Shown piece by piece: positions 50,501 through 55,508 of a DNA stretch of 64,000 nucleotides (its first letter is position 1; each line of letters opens with the position of its first letter). Source of the stretch: Paraburkholderia agricolaris (lineage in GTDB: Bacteria > Pseudomonadota > Gammaproteobacteria > Burkholderiales > Burkholderiaceae); contig NZ_QPER01000001.1 in NCBI RefSeq assembly GCF_009455635.1, positions 2,604,001 through 2,668,000 of the forward strand, in the 5' to 3' direction. The translations under genes and the position numbers were made by a program. The notes under the pieces were generated by a model. The model saw only the letters and a list, made by a program, of their open reading frames with translations, searched no databases and was not told where the DNA came from.

Positions 50501-51870
50501 GACAGTCCTTCGTCCTCCACCACGTTCAGCACCAGATCGAAACGCGCCGTGTGCGCCTCGCCCGACAGCGCCGACACCTTCAGCCCCGGCAGCGCCACCG
50601 TCTCGCGCGAGGCGCCCGTATAGTTGAACATCGCCTGGAACAGCGGCGTATGGCCCAGGCTTCGCGCCGGCTGCAGGGCATCCACCAGCCGCGCGAACGG
50701 CAGATCCTGATGCGCCTGGGCCTCCACCACCCGCGTGCGCACCTGCCCGAGCAGCGCCCCGAAGCGCTGCACCCCCGCCAGCTCCGTGCGGATCACCAGC
50801 GTGTTGACAAAGAAGCCGATCAGCCCTTCGGTCTCCAGCCGGTCGCGTCCGGCCACCGGCACCCCGACGCGGATGTCCTGCTGGGCGCTGTAGCGCGACA
50901 GCAGCACGTCATACGCGGCCAGCAGCGTCATGAACAGCGTCGCGCCATGGCGTTGCGACAGCGCGCGCAGCGCCTGCGCCCGGTGCGCCTCCAGACGGCG
51001 CACCACCCGGCCGCCCGCGGCGCTGCGCAGCCCCGTGCGCTTGCGCGTCACCGGCAGTTCGAGCACCGGATGCTCGTCGCCCAGGCGCGCGCGCCAGTAG
51101 TCGAGCTGTGCATCGAGGCGGCTCGCGTCGAGCCATTCGCGCTGCCACACCGCGTAGTCGCCGTACTGCACCGGCAATGGCGCGAGCGGCGATGCGGCGG
51201 CTTCCGCACCCTCGTTCATACCTTCATTCACACCCTCGCTGAGCGCCTGGTACAGCGTGGCGAACTCCCGCGTCAGCACCCCGATCGACCACGCGTCCGA
51301 GACGATGTGATGCATCGCGAAGTGCAGCACGTGCTCCGCCTCCCCGACCCGCACCAGCGACACCCGCAGCAGCGGGCCATGCTCCAGATCGAACGGCCGG
51401 CTCGACAGTTGCGCGAGCAGCGACTTCAGCTCCGTATCACAATCCGCATCCGCTGCCGGCGCCAGATCGTATTGCGCCCATCCGTACGGCGTGCCGTCGA
51501 TCATCTGCCACGGTGTACCGTCCACCTCCTCGAAGCGGCTTCGCAGTGACTCGTGCCGGGCCTGAATCAGCGAGAGCGCACGACGCGCCACGTCGACATC
51601 GAGCGCCCCGTCGAAACGGACTGCCGACACCATGTTGTAGCTCGCGCTATCCGGCTCCAGGCGCCATAGGAACCACAGACGCTCCTGCGCGTACGACAGC
51701 GGAAAACGTTCGCCGCGCGATGCAAGCGGCACGATCGGCAGACGGCTGGCCGGGATGCCCCGCTCAGCGAGACGCGCGCGAAATACCTCGCGCTTCGGCG
51801 CCGGCAATCCGGCATAAGCCTTCGATATCGCCAGCATTTCGTCGGCCATTCCGTTCATCGTCTCGCTCAT
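35506..51870 (-). CDS. terminating NRPS: C-A-T-E / C-A-T-E / C-A-T / C-A-T-TE
   Basis: This 5454-residue protein adds the last four residues and releases the peptide. Approximate residues: C1 50-497 (HHIVSDAWS), A1 517-1004, T 1054, E1 1107-1547, D-type C2 1563-2013, A2 2034-2520, T 2568, E2 2623-3050, D-type C3 3083-3523, A3 3545-4030, T 4077, L-type C4 4140-4590, A4 4607-5090, T 5142, TE 5197-5450 (LLGWSLGGVLAVEVA, final HMELLHHP). Pocket readings are DVHRIVLVA (A1 and A4), DVWHISLID (A2, Ser-like) and DILQLGMIW (A3, Gly-like). A1 and A4 are the best candidates for graminine, giving D-Gra, D-Ser, Gly, Gra. The ATG at 51870 follows GAGGGCAAAG. Although it terminates assembly, it is encoded before the loading NRPS. 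Two 2880-bp blocks inside it are nearly identical. Confidence 0.95.
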   Translation of the reverse strand: MSETMNGMADEMLAISKAYAGLPAPKREVFRARLAERGIPASRLPIVPLASRGERFPLSYAQERLWFLWRLEPDSASYNMVSAVRFDGALDVDVARRALSLIQARHESLRSRFEEVDGTPWQMIDGTPYGWAQYDLAPAADADCDTELKSLLAQLSSRPFDLEHGPLLRVSLVRVGEAEHVLHFAMHHIVSDAWSIGVLTREFATLYQALSEGVNEGMNEGAEAAASPLAPLPVQYGDYAVWQREWLDASRLDAQLDYWRARLGDEHPVLELPVTRKRTGLRSAAGGRVVRRLEAHRAQALRALSQRHGATLFMTLLAAYDVLLSRYSAQQDIRVGVPVAGRDRLETEGLIGFFVNTLVIRTELAGVQRFGALLGQVRTRVVEAQAHQDLPFARLVDALQPARSLGHTPLFQAMFNYTGASRETVALPGLKVSALSGEAHTARFDLVLNVVEDEGLSVSLSFARDVFDEPVVARMLEHYVEILEQVSARDDAYLGEITLAMEDRYRTAIARHGFEPVGERFGAQARRRGTAGAVHCEGERLDYRALEAWSNRVARHLVERGAGADERIGLCLTRSAGLVASVLGVLKSGAAFVPLDPDYPEDRLAYIMEDAGVSRVVVDAVTAQRHAGLLAGRETIALEALRNGEESPAPAVSIHPDQLAYVIYTSGSTGRPKGVAISHGALCSHLEDFIGTYGIGETDKQLQSSTINFDVSLHEMLPALLCGGQVEMRGPQLWDLATTSRHLAEEGVTFSRIPTAYWQQWLREPPAAQSLRALRQITVGGEGLPGDALRQWREGPLGHIRLDNLYGPTETTVACLYRQTRAEDIDHAIVPIGAPYGSRTVYVLDEAGNEVPVGGLGELCIGGETLARGYLNRAAQTAEKFIPDPYRTDGARLYRTGDLCRRREDGTIDFLGRLDQQVKLRGFRIELGEIEAVLRQVAGVREAVVELKGEGEGRRLVGYVSGEAGVALETGTLRGVLEARLPGYMVPGAFVVLERLPVMQNGKVDRRALPEPQVQGGLERVAPRTPLEAALLAIWQGVLGRDDIGVTDNFFEIGGDSILSLQIIARARQANLLLSPRQVFEHPTVATLAQQARTLSSEAAQEHAEIHGVQALTPIQQDFFKRFPYGESHWNQAVLLRVEGVLEPTILERAVGDLIAAHDALRLRFHPSAEGWRQQVAPRETARIVESFDLREDEDWTATLEARSTRLQQSLNLETGPLLRVGYFERDGEARLLLAIHHLAVDGVSWRVLLDELQQRYDDALNAASSESNASNASSASATARTALPGGLPWSVWVARQQAFAQTDAVQGEAAWWRAALSDAHTSLPIAMSTAQRAAPGAVTAQLDADWTRQLLQAAPRAYRTSVEDLLLTALTQTIAAWSGERGTLISLEGHGREALDEELDLSRTVGWFTTQYPVWLETADAPSAAIKGVKERLRAVPRKGLGYGWLRASLADLPMPQIGFNYLGQFDQSLETGGRFSFASESGGATMSDAHPADMVLDLNGAIANGCLSVSWAYRAGELDESIVRDLAAQFEVRLKRLIEHCAEASPSATASDFPLARIDQASLDMLDLPFAAIDDLYTAAPVQQGVLFHSVWQDGGGVYLNQKRLTLHGELDHERMRAAWQAAVDRHDILRTHFDWRHGGTALQVVQRVATVPYTVFDWRASADHYETRLPEWLAADIARGFDLSCAPLLRINVFARPDGGHDLVWTDHHVLLDGWSVSQLMGEVLRHYAGDAMPARGGRYRDYIAWLDRRDASASESFWREQLAALEGPGRLGASVPPGAVANDSGAAQVGERECELSASASERLAAFARRESVTVNTLVQAAWALLLQRYTGQQTVVFGATVAGRPADLNGVENLLGLFINTLPVIARVDDAMPVGDWLRRLQAAALAAREHEHTPLNDIQRWAGMGGQALFDSIVVFENYPVDAALKDTTPRGLSFGALANREETNYPLTVSATFAATLKLKFSFDCGVFSDGFIARIGAQVERLLAGLAEDSARRLGAVELLDAAARREVEAFSRCDVDYGDALPVHRVIEAQVRRTPDAVAVLFGDQKLTYAELNARANRLAHRLSAQGVGPDVRVGIAVERSVEMVVGLLAIMKAGGAYVPFDPSYPAARLAYMMADSGIALLLTQRRVRDALPLPDGIAVLELDAPDLTDQPSHNPVIGLDGENLAYVIYTSGSTGQPKGAANRHGALYNRLVWMQQAYALDATDTVLQKTPFSFDVSVWEFFWPLMTGARLAVAAPDDHRDPQKLAELIERHAVTTLHFVPSMLQAFIAYEGAQQCTGLRRVICSGEALSTELKDRALAALPAAALYNLYGPTEAAIDVTHWSCQAEDTVTPIGRPIANVQTYVLDASLNMTPVGVAGELYLGGAGLARGYLNRPALTAERFVPDPFSAEGTRLYRTGDLARWRVDGALEYLGRIDHQVKIRGFRIELGEIEAQLLAQTNVREAVVVAQEGVGGKRLVGYVSANANTPVNTAELRETLAEALPEHMVPSAIVVLDTLPLSPNGKVDRKALPAPEQGSTNPTAQYEAPQGAVETALAAIWQDVLGVEQVGRHANFFELGGDSILSLQIVARLRRVGLKITPRQLFERQTVALLAAVAETLDGQMDPAAAETLAGDVPLLPIQAAFFAQQVPNRHHWNQALLLQSGEALDEPTLEAALHTLVAHHDALRLRFEQSAQGVWTQRYAASESAQLLWTRDAPAGRPIGAICDEAQQSLNITHGPLLRAMSIRLADGTARLLLAIHHLAVDGVSWRVLLEDLQTAYEQIRAGDKPALPEKTASYGAWSGRLQEYARTAAVRETRGYWQQIGGTRADIPQDHPQGGNTQASAQQHTVTFDAATTRQLLKDAPSAYRTQVNDLLLVALGRALCGWTKRESIRIDVEGHGREDVFDGIDVSRTCGWFTTLFPVRLEPQGDTGDAICRVKETLRAIPARGLGFGALRQFGVEEDRAALSEIAASQVVFNYLGQFDSSFDNTASSGWQPASGSTGRPQDSSAEFAYALSINAKVFDSELTLAIGFNAARHDASTVEALLARFASELRELIAHCTSGAAAAGGVTPSDFPLAGLDQQQLRQLTLPVPATQIEDLYPLSPMQRGMLFHTLYAPNDSAYVMQLCVDIDGLDVARFRAAWQAVTERHDILRTGFVQQDDAWLQWVAKTIDLPFALHDLRDPHDAAGQDAALSALEHAERVRGFDLARAPLHRLTLVQRGDAAYRMIWTHHHVLLDGWSVSQLMGEVLRHYAGQALPANRGRYRDYVRWLQQRDSIASEHFWRAQLCDYDEPSRIAAALVRDAIDNETTRIRRYDELELELDAATSAKLAAFARQEHVTVNTLVQAAWALLLQRHTLQDTVVFGATVAGRPADLPDAGQLIGLFINTLPVIASPRAGLRVGDWLRAMQAQALASREHEHTPLNEIQRWAGSAGQALFDSLIVFENYPVDAALKQAASGGLSFGPLLNREETNYALTISVSQAGTLRFKYSYDLRVLSAGAVAELAERLSGLLRAFADDSSRSLGALTLLDDASSVHRQHAGCNTDSFADAAAVHELIERQAAATPDAIALVCGDEALSYAALNTRANRLAHRLIREGVRADVMVAVALERSVDMLVALLAVLKAGGAYVPLDPSYPAARLGYMLDDCRAPLLLTQRAVMGMTDALPVGEHTRVIELDALDLSAGPAGNPAVAVSGEQLAYVIYTSGSTGQPKGTMVRHAALTNFLHGVAREPGLTVGDTLVAVTSLSFDIAALELFLPLMAGAKVVLASRDEARDARLLAGLLEKHAASVMQSTPATWRMLLDSGWPAGAQRVSLKGLCGGEALPAELATRLRAAGVDLWNMYGPTETTIWSSVAHVGESAPMLGRPLPATQLRVLDVSLNLVPQGVAGELYIGGQALARGYLKRAALTAGRFVPDPFSTQGARLYRTGDLARWRADGELEYLGRIDHQVKIRGFRIELGEVEAQLLAQQDVREAVVTAQGAAGGMRLVGYVAPHAGVTLDGASLRAALSAALPDYMVPSAVVVLEALPLTPNGKVDRKALPAPEFQTRGYEAPQGDFETTLAALFEQVLEVERVGRHDNFFELGGDSILAVKTVSRVRQQCRVEIPLPVLFAHPTPAGIAAAMLASDAAETRPSGAHDTITRRTGAADRAPLSHAQERLWFLWRLDRNSPAYNTVGATRLAGQFDVDVARRALSLIQARHESLRSRFEEVDGTPWQVIDGTPYGWAQYDLAPAADADRDTELKSLLAQLSSRPFDLEHGPLLRVSLVRVGEAEHVLHFAMHHIVSDAWSIGVLTREFATLYQALSEGVNEGMNEGAEGAASPLAPLPVQYGDYAVWQREWLDASRLDAQLDYWRARLGDGHPVLELPVTRKRTGLRSAAGGRVVRRLEAHRAQALRALSQRHGATLFMTLLAAYDVLLSRYSAQQDIRVGVPVAGRDRLETEGLIGFFVNTLVIRTELAGVQRFGALLGQVRTRVVEAQAHQDLPFARLVDALQPARSLGHTPLFQAMFNYTGASRETVALPGLKVSALSGEAHTARFDLVLNVAEDEGLSVSLSFARDVFDEPVVARMLEHYVEILEQVSARDDAYLGEITLAMEDRYRTAIARHGFAPVGERFGAQARRRGTAGAVHCEGERLDYRALEAWSNRVAGHLVERGAGADERIGLCLTRSAGLVASVLGVLKSGAAFVPLDPDYPEDRLAYMMEDAGVSRVVVDAVTAQRHAGLLAGRETIALEALRDGEESPAPAVSIHPDQLAYVIYTSGSTGRPKGVAISHGALCSHLEDFIGTYGIGETDKQLQSSTINFDVSLHEMLPALLCGGQVEMRGPQLWDLATTSRHLAEEGVTFSRIPTAYWQQWLREPPAAQSLRALRQITVGGEGLPGDALRQWREGPLGHIRLDNLYGPTETTVACLYRQTRAEDIDHAIVPIGAPYGSRTVYVLDEAGNEVPVGGLGELCIGGETLARGYLNRAAQTAEKFIPDPYRTDGARLYRTGDLCRRREDGTIDFLGRLDQQVKLRGFRIELGEIEAVLRQVAGVREAVVELKGEGEGRRLVGYVSGEAGVALETGTLRGVLEARLPGYMVPGAFVVLERLPVMQNGKVDRRALPEPQVQGGLERVAPRTPLEAALLAIWQGVLGRDDIGVTDNFFEVGGDSLRALKVVQTARNAGQDNLPLEQLFTHPTIAALATAIESASSSGAAIPTNIVRMNTASAPSTLFAIHPLYGLVAEYRALAQHLDGVATVFGVQAPYYDDRTWWPADLAELAADYAQRIRQVQADGPYNLLGWSLGGVLAVEVAHQLEAQGQQVAWIGLVDSAPPHVIVDDATPLTPAIAPRHVEDHELDKYRMFLAEAHKWRDYLPGDAEIELLRAVALMSDYFTSMVRDARRKTLHASRYHWWAGRQLAAGNPLVSTRQNEWPRYAASSITRSAVVDANHMELLHHPDFLGAVHDYFTLQHNKVSDAA
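36454..39333. repeat. R5a: C-A-T block of module 4, terminating NRPS gene
   Basis: This 2880-bp copy is nearly identical to 48721-51600, with only scattered substitutions by eye and no indel (offset 12,267 bp at both ends and in the middle). Confidence 0.9.
36600..38050 (-). other. A domain, candidate graminine-activating (terminating NRPS, module 4)
   Basis: Pocket residues read D V H R I V L V A (NFDVSLHEML, VTFSRIPTAYW, NLYGPTETTVA). His239 and Arg278 would suit an acidic side chain such as a diazeniumdiolate. The pocket is the same as in module 1 of this protein. Confidence 0.5.
39620..41314. repeat. R2b: Gly A-T block, copy in the terminating NRPS gene
   Basis: This is the partner of 5780-7474. 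Both ends are sharp at about 39,620 and 41,314, where similarity stops abruptly. Confidence 0.85.
39780..41235 (-). other. A domain, predicted Gly (terminating NRPS, module 3)
   Basis: Pocket residues read D I L Q L G M I W, Gly-like. The domain lies within a 1.7-kb block nearly identical to 5780-7474. Confidence 0.65.
42913..44339. repeat. R4b: T-E block, copy in the terminating NRPS gene
   Basis: This is the partner of 25788-27214. Here it serves the D-Ser module. Confidence 0.85.
44166..45837. repeat. R1c: Ser A-domain block, copy in the terminating NRPS gene
   Basis: It matches R1b except for a diverged patch at about 44,405-44,500 in the C-terminal subdomain. There is no net length change. 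Confidence 0.85.
44310..45770 (-). other. A domain, predicted Ser, epimerised (terminating NRPS, module 2)
   Basis: Pocket residues read D V W H I S L I D, Ser-like, and an E domain follows. A short patch at about 44,405-44,500 differs from the other two copies. Confidence 0.75.
48721..51600. repeat. R5b: C-A-T block of module 1, terminating NRPS gene
   Basis: This is the partner of 36454-39333, in direct orientation within the same gene. It encodes the second candidate graminine-activating module. Confidence 0.9.
48860..50320 (-). other. A domain, candidate graminine-activating, epimerised (terminating NRPS, module 1)
   Basis: Pocket residues read D V H R I V L V A, identical to module 4 of the same protein. 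The E domain that follows implies the D form. Confidence 0.5.
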
Positions 51871-51989
51871 CTTTGCCCTCGTGGACCGGCTTCACAAGCC
51901 GATCTGTTATTCATGCCCAACCGGTATCGAAGCAACCGGCCGGCAGTGTGTCCTGCGCCATTGCTCTTCAGATGCCGCGCGTCACGCGC

Positions 51990-52841
51990 TCAGCGCGTCG
52001 GTTCAACCGGCTGCCTGCGCTGAACTTCATCCGTTGCCTCGTCCGCGTCCTTCGTCTGCGCCGCATTGCGCGCACGCCGGCTCAAAAACGGACAGGCGTC
52101 CACCGCCGCGACATCGCGATCGTCGAGGAAGTACTGCTTCCACTCGAGATTGCCCGCGTCGCCGTAAAAGCCGAGATCCGGATGCGGCGGCACATCGTCC
52201 CAACGACGCAGACGCTCGCGCACCTGATTGCGTGCCTGACGCCCGATCACCTTGTTCGTGATGGTGTCGACGAACACCGCGCGCGGCTGGAACAGCAGCA
52301 CCATGCCGGGGCCGAGATTGCGGCTGTGCCGCTGGGCGAACGACGGGCATGCGCAGACCACGAACATCTGGATGCCGCCGAACGAAAACTCCCACTCCTC
52401 CTGCGACGGGTCCGGCTGGTGGTCCGCCTCCGGATCCGGGTCCTGGTCGTGCAGAAATTGCAGGGTGTCCCAGAACAGATCGTGATACTCGTCGTGCGAC
52501 AAGGGTTCGGCATCCGGCTCGAAGAAGATCGCGATGTTGTTGCGCCGGTACTCCGGACGCGACGCAAGCGCCGCGAAGGTCGCCATCGTCGCGGGCAGCG
52601 TGCTGGTGTCCTTCTCGTTGACGAATGCGTAGAACATCTCGCCGCGCCGCTCGGCAATCGTGCCGAAGAAACACGGGTACTCCGGATGCATGACCTGGTC
52701 ACGCAAGCTTGCATACGAGTCGGGCAACCACGCGGGCACCTCGGTGAGCCCGAGCTGCTCGCCGAGAATCGTGCGTGAGCGCCAGTCGCTCACGCCGCGT
52801 GTCGCCGGATCCTGCTGTTGGTCATCGAGCTCAGCGGGCAT
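51990..52841 (-). CDS. grbE: YqcI/YcgG-family protein, DcsA/GrbE-like N-hydroxylase candidate
   Basis: The protein resembles the YqcI/YcgG family (PF08892): HPEYPCFFGTIAERRG near the N-terminus, FGGIQMFVVCACPSFAQRH in the middle, and DACPFLSRR near the C-terminus. A member of this family, DcsA of D-cycloserine biosynthesis, is a heme enzyme that N-hydroxylates arginine. In gramibactin producers grbD and grbE are both needed for graminine, which derives from arginine; assigning the letter E to this family is from memory. The upstream gene is the SznF-like partner. The frame opens at 52880 with further ATGs at 52868 and 52841. Only 52841 has a strong site (GGAGAGGGCC), giving 283 residues, and an in-frame TAA lies just upstream of 52880. 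The 3' tail is charged and variable-looking. Confidence 0.85.
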   Translation of the reverse strand: MPAELDDQQQDPATRGVSDWRSRTILGEQLGLTEVPAWLPDSYASLRDQVMHPEYPCFFGTIAERRGEMFYAFVNEKDTSTLPATMATFAALASRPEYRRNNIAIFFEPDAEPLSHDEYHDLFWDTLQFLHDQDPDPEADHQPDPSQEEWEFSFGGIQMFVVCACPSFAQRHSRNLGPGMVLLFQPRAVFVDTITNKVIGRQARNQVRERLRRWDDVPPHPDLGFYGDAGNLEWKQYFLDDRDVAAVDACPFLSRRARNAAQTKDADEATDEVQRRQPVEPTR

Positions 52842-52889
52842 GGCCCTCTCCAATGAAGACTCAGACATGGTGTTTTGCATGTGGCGTTA

Positions 52890-52933
52890 TGCCGTTGTGC
52901 TGCCGTTGTGCTGCCGTTGTGCTGCCGTTGTGC
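52890..52933. repeat. four perfect 11-bp tandem repeats upstream of the YqcI-family gene
   Basis: The plus-strand unit TGCCGTTGTGC occurs four times without mismatch or spacer (minus strand GCACAACGGCA). It ends 49 bases before the chosen start codon. The unit is about one helical turn. Copy-number change would alter the leader length or the spacing of any upstream promoter without touching the protein. Confidence 0.9.
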
Positions 52934-52981
52934 ATGAAGCACTGCGCATCTCCACTCGGTGCGCTGAGCCGGTCGATGCGC

Positions 52982-53004
52982 TTGCGTGCAGAAATCGCAC
53001 GCAA
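52982..53004. other. inverted repeat in the grbD-grbE intergenic region
   Basis: TTGCGTGC and GCACGCAA form perfect 8-bp arms around a 7-base loop. There is no T-tract on either side. It may be an RNA hairpin or a protein-binding site in the 289-bp gap. Confidence 0.5.
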
Positions 53005-53052
53005 ACAGAGGCCCTCCGGCGTGCGCGAACGCATCCGTCGAGGGTGTCGGGG

Positions 53053-53088
53053 AAAACAAAAAATGCGAGGCTTGCGGTGCCGGCCTGC
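53053..53088 (-). terminator. terminator- or attenuator-like element after the SznF-like gene
   Basis: On the minus strand an imperfect GC-rich stem (arms at 53083-53088 and 53065-53071, with a bulge) is followed by TTTTTTGTTTT. It lies about 45 bases after the upstream stop codon. The stem is short, so it may only partly terminate. It could separate the MbtH-TE-grbD transcript from the downstream genes. Confidence 0.35.
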
Positions 53089-53130
53089 CAATCCGCGCGG
53101 CACGCTATCGCATCAGCTCACGAGCTCAGC

Positions 53131-54666
53131 TCATGACGTCACGGCGATTGCAACGGCCGTCTCCGTGGGGGCTTTCGCGACGGGCGCAAGGCCCGCGTTG
53201 GCTGGAACCGGCCGCGTGCCGGGCGGCAGTTCCGCGATCCATTCGTCGGGGATGATCGGCTGGTGATAGGTGCACTCGGCCGACGTGACGGTCGAGCCGT
53301 GCAGACGGCCGTCGGGAATCAGCACCATGTCGCCGCGCGTCATTTGCAATTGCATGCCCACGTTGCCCCAGAAAATCATGTCGCCGCTTTCGATGACGAC
53401 CAGCCGATGATCGTTATGCACATGCGTGGTCGAACACATTTCGCGCGGCTCGACGAAGGTTTCGCGATCGATATCGGGCCGTTCCGCGTTGATACGCTGA
53501 TCGATGCCTTTGGCAAAGCGCACGTACTGGTCGATCGACGACAGCCAGCGCAGCTGTTCGCCGAGATCCCAACGCGCGCGACTCGCGAGCTTGACGGCAG
53601 CGCCCCAGCCCTGGCCAAAGCGATACAGCCCTTGCGTGCCGTAGCGTGCTTCGAGTTCAGCAAGCGCGGCTTCGAAACGGGCAACGAGGGCGGCAAGCGG
53701 ATCGGCGCCAGCGCCAGCATTGGCGCTCGTGCCTGCATGCGGGTTCGCATTGGGGTGCGCCGCGCCGCGCGACGACGGCGCAACCAGATGCGGGCACGCT
53801 TCGGCCAGCGCTAGTGAAAACGCCAGCGCTTCGGCTTCGGCGGCAAACGCCGCGCCGAGCAGCGCGAACGCGCGGTCCGGCCGCGAGCCGAGCGCGTACA
53901 GCAGGTTCACTTTCGCGAGGCTGGTCGGCAGATAGAACTGCCAGTACGAATGTTCGCGGCGCGTGAGGCCGGTAAATCCCGCAACGCGCGCGAGTAGCGC
54001 GTCATTGGCGGCATCGTCGAGGACCGGACGGTTCGCGGCATCGATCGCGTCGAAATAGCCCGACGCCACCGCGCGGCCAACCGCGATGCGGCGCGACGGC
54101 GCGAGGCTCCAGCGCTGGATCATCACGAAGCGCAGGCCTTCGGGCAAATAGTCGTTGCGCATCAGCGTGCCGAATGCATCGCGCCAGAACGCGCTTTCCG
54201 CGTCGATCAGTTCGTGGAGACTCGCCCGGTACGCGCGCGCATCCCGCTGCGGCGACGCTTCATCGCCGACGAACGTGAATGCATAGTTCTCGAGGAACGG
54301 CCGGATGCGCGCGCCAAGCACCTGGTTGCGCTCGCCGTAATAGCCGTCGAAGCGCGCGAACTCGTCGGCATCGACACTGCGCGGCAGTCGTGCAACGCCC
54401 GCTTCGTTGAGTGTCAGCAGCAATCGTTGCGATGCGAGCGACGGCAGACGGCTGACCGTTTCGGCGCGGATCGGCTTCTTGAACAACAGGAAATCGAGGT
54501 CTTCAGGGCGCAACGGACGGCGGTAGAAATCGTCGTCCAGTTCGAGCTCCTCGACCGCCGCGCTGCGAAAACCGTCGTGCGCGGCAAATTCACGGATCAG
54601 CGGAAGTATCTCGTCCCGTTGATCAAGGTACGGCGAAAAATCAAAAAGCAGAGTTTGCTTGTCCAC
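53131..54666 (-). CDS. grbD: heme-oxygenase-like di-iron / cupin protein, SznF/GrbD-like
   Basis: The 511-residue protein has a largely helical region with carboxylates and His typical of heme-oxygenase-like oxidases (ELIDAESAFW, RREHSYWQFYLPTS, AAEAEALAFS) and a C-terminal cupin with HVHNDH and a distal His in DGRLHGS. The same order occurs in SznF of streptozotocin biosynthesis, which N-hydroxylates methylarginine and rearranges it to an N-nitrosourea using a three-His cupin. In gramibactin the related gene is needed to build the graminine diazeniumdiolate from arginine; the symbol is from memory. A low-complexity Ala/Asn/Gly insert separates the two parts. The frame reaches an ATG at 54690 without a ribosome site, whereas the GTG at 54666 has GGAG seven bases upstream and is preferred. 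It lies 51 bp after the thioesterase gene. Confidence 0.85.
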   Translation of the reverse strand: MDKQTLLFDFSPYLDQRDEILPLIREFAAHDGFRSAAVEELELDDDFYRRPLRPEDLDFLLFKKPIRAETVSRLPSLASQRLLLTLNEAGVARLPRSVDADEFARFDGYYGERNQVLGARIRPFLENYAFTFVGDEASPQRDARAYRASLHELIDAESAFWRDAFGTLMRNDYLPEGLRFVMIQRWSLAPSRRIAVGRAVASGYFDAIDAANRPVLDDAANDALLARVAGFTGLTRREHSYWQFYLPTSLAKVNLLYALGSRPDRAFALLGAAFAAEAEALAFSLALAEACPHLVAPSSRGAAHPNANPHAGTSANAGAGADPLAALVARFEAALAELEARYGTQGLYRFGQGWGAAVKLASRARWDLGEQLRWLSSIDQYVRFAKGIDQRINAERPDIDRETFVEPREMCSTTHVHNDHRLVVIESGDMIFWGNVGMQLQMTRGDMVLIPDGRLHGSTVTSAECTYHQPIIPDEWIAELPPGTRPVPANAGLAPVAKAPTETAVAIAVTS

Positions 54667-54717
54667 GCAGAATCTCCATGAAACGCACATTGATTTTGTG
54701 TCGATGACGCGGCTTCG

Positions 54718-55497
54718 TCAGGCGGCCGCTGCGCGCCGTTCCGGCGTGCCGCACTGCACGTGTGCTCCGGTCGCGCGACCCAGGCTGTCGCTCACGAGGT
54801 CAATCACCGCATCGCGGTGCGTGTTGATAAAAAAGTGATCCGCGTCGAGCGACGTCAACTGAAACTCGCCAGTCGTTTCCCGCGACCACGCGGACACGCT
54901 CTGCGGGTCGTCGTCGAGAATCGGATCGGCGGCACCCGCGAGGGCAAGCACGGGACAGTGAAGCGGCACGCGCGAGCGGTATTCGTACGATCCGCACAAA
55001 TGAAAATCGGCCCGCAGAAACGGCAGCACAAGCTCCATGAACTCGCGGTTCTCGAGCAGTTCGTCAGGCATGCCGTTGAGCGAACGCACTTCGTCGATGA
55101 ACTCTTCGTCAGGACAACTCAACCAGTGCAGCTCCCGCTCCCGCCGCGTCGGAGCCGTACACGCCGACGCACCGAACCACACCGGCGAAACGCCGTAGCG
55201 GGCCCTGATTGCATGGGCGAGTTCGATTCCGATAAGCGCGCCCATGCTATGGCCAAAGATCGCAAACGGCTCGCTCAGATGAGGCCGCATGTCCTCGACA
55301 AGCAACGCCAGCAACTCAGGCCACCGGTGCATCGGCTGCATGTTGTGACGCAGGCCACGGCCCGGGATATGCAGCGGCACCAGCCTGATCCAGGCCGGCA
55401 GACGTGAGGGCCACTCACGGTAAATCGCCGCGTTGCCGCCTGCATAAGGCAGACAGAACAGCGTCACGGTGCTGCTGGAGCCAACGGGCCGGGTCAT
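54718..55497 (-). CDS. type II (editing) thioesterase
   Basis: This 259-residue alpha/beta hydrolase of the GrsT/TycF type has an N-terminal FCLPYAGGNAAIYREW, the nucleophile elbow IFGHSMGALIG, a catalytic-acid candidate in AGAADPI, and the active-site His in LDADHFFI. Such free-standing enzymes clear misprimed or stalled acyl groups from NRPS carrier domains in the cytoplasm. It begins 11 bp after the MbtH-like gene, with AAGGAT seven bases before the ATG, so the two are co-transcribed and probably translated together. Confidence 0.93.
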   Translation of the reverse strand: MTRPVGSSSTVTLFCLPYAGGNAAIYREWPSRLPAWIRLVPLHIPGRGLRHNMQPMHRWPELLALLVEDMRPHLSEPFAIFGHSMGALIGIELAHAIRARYGVSPVWFGASACTAPTRRERELHWLSCPDEEFIDEVRSLNGMPDELLENREFMELVLPFLRADFHLCGSYEYRSRVPLHCPVLALAGAADPILDDDPQSVSAWSRETTGEFQLTSLDADHFFINTHRDAVIDLVSDSLGRATGAHVQCGTPERRAAAA

Positions 55498-55508
55498 ACC
55501 GACGATCC

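Noticed and set aside
4281..51600. NRPS repeats considered as transposable elements
   Set aside because: Their limits follow domain and subdomain borders in frame, without terminal inverted repeats, target duplications or transposase genes.
52890..52933. CRISPR-like array
   Set aside because: The units are 11 bp and contiguous without spacers, and no cas genes are nearby.
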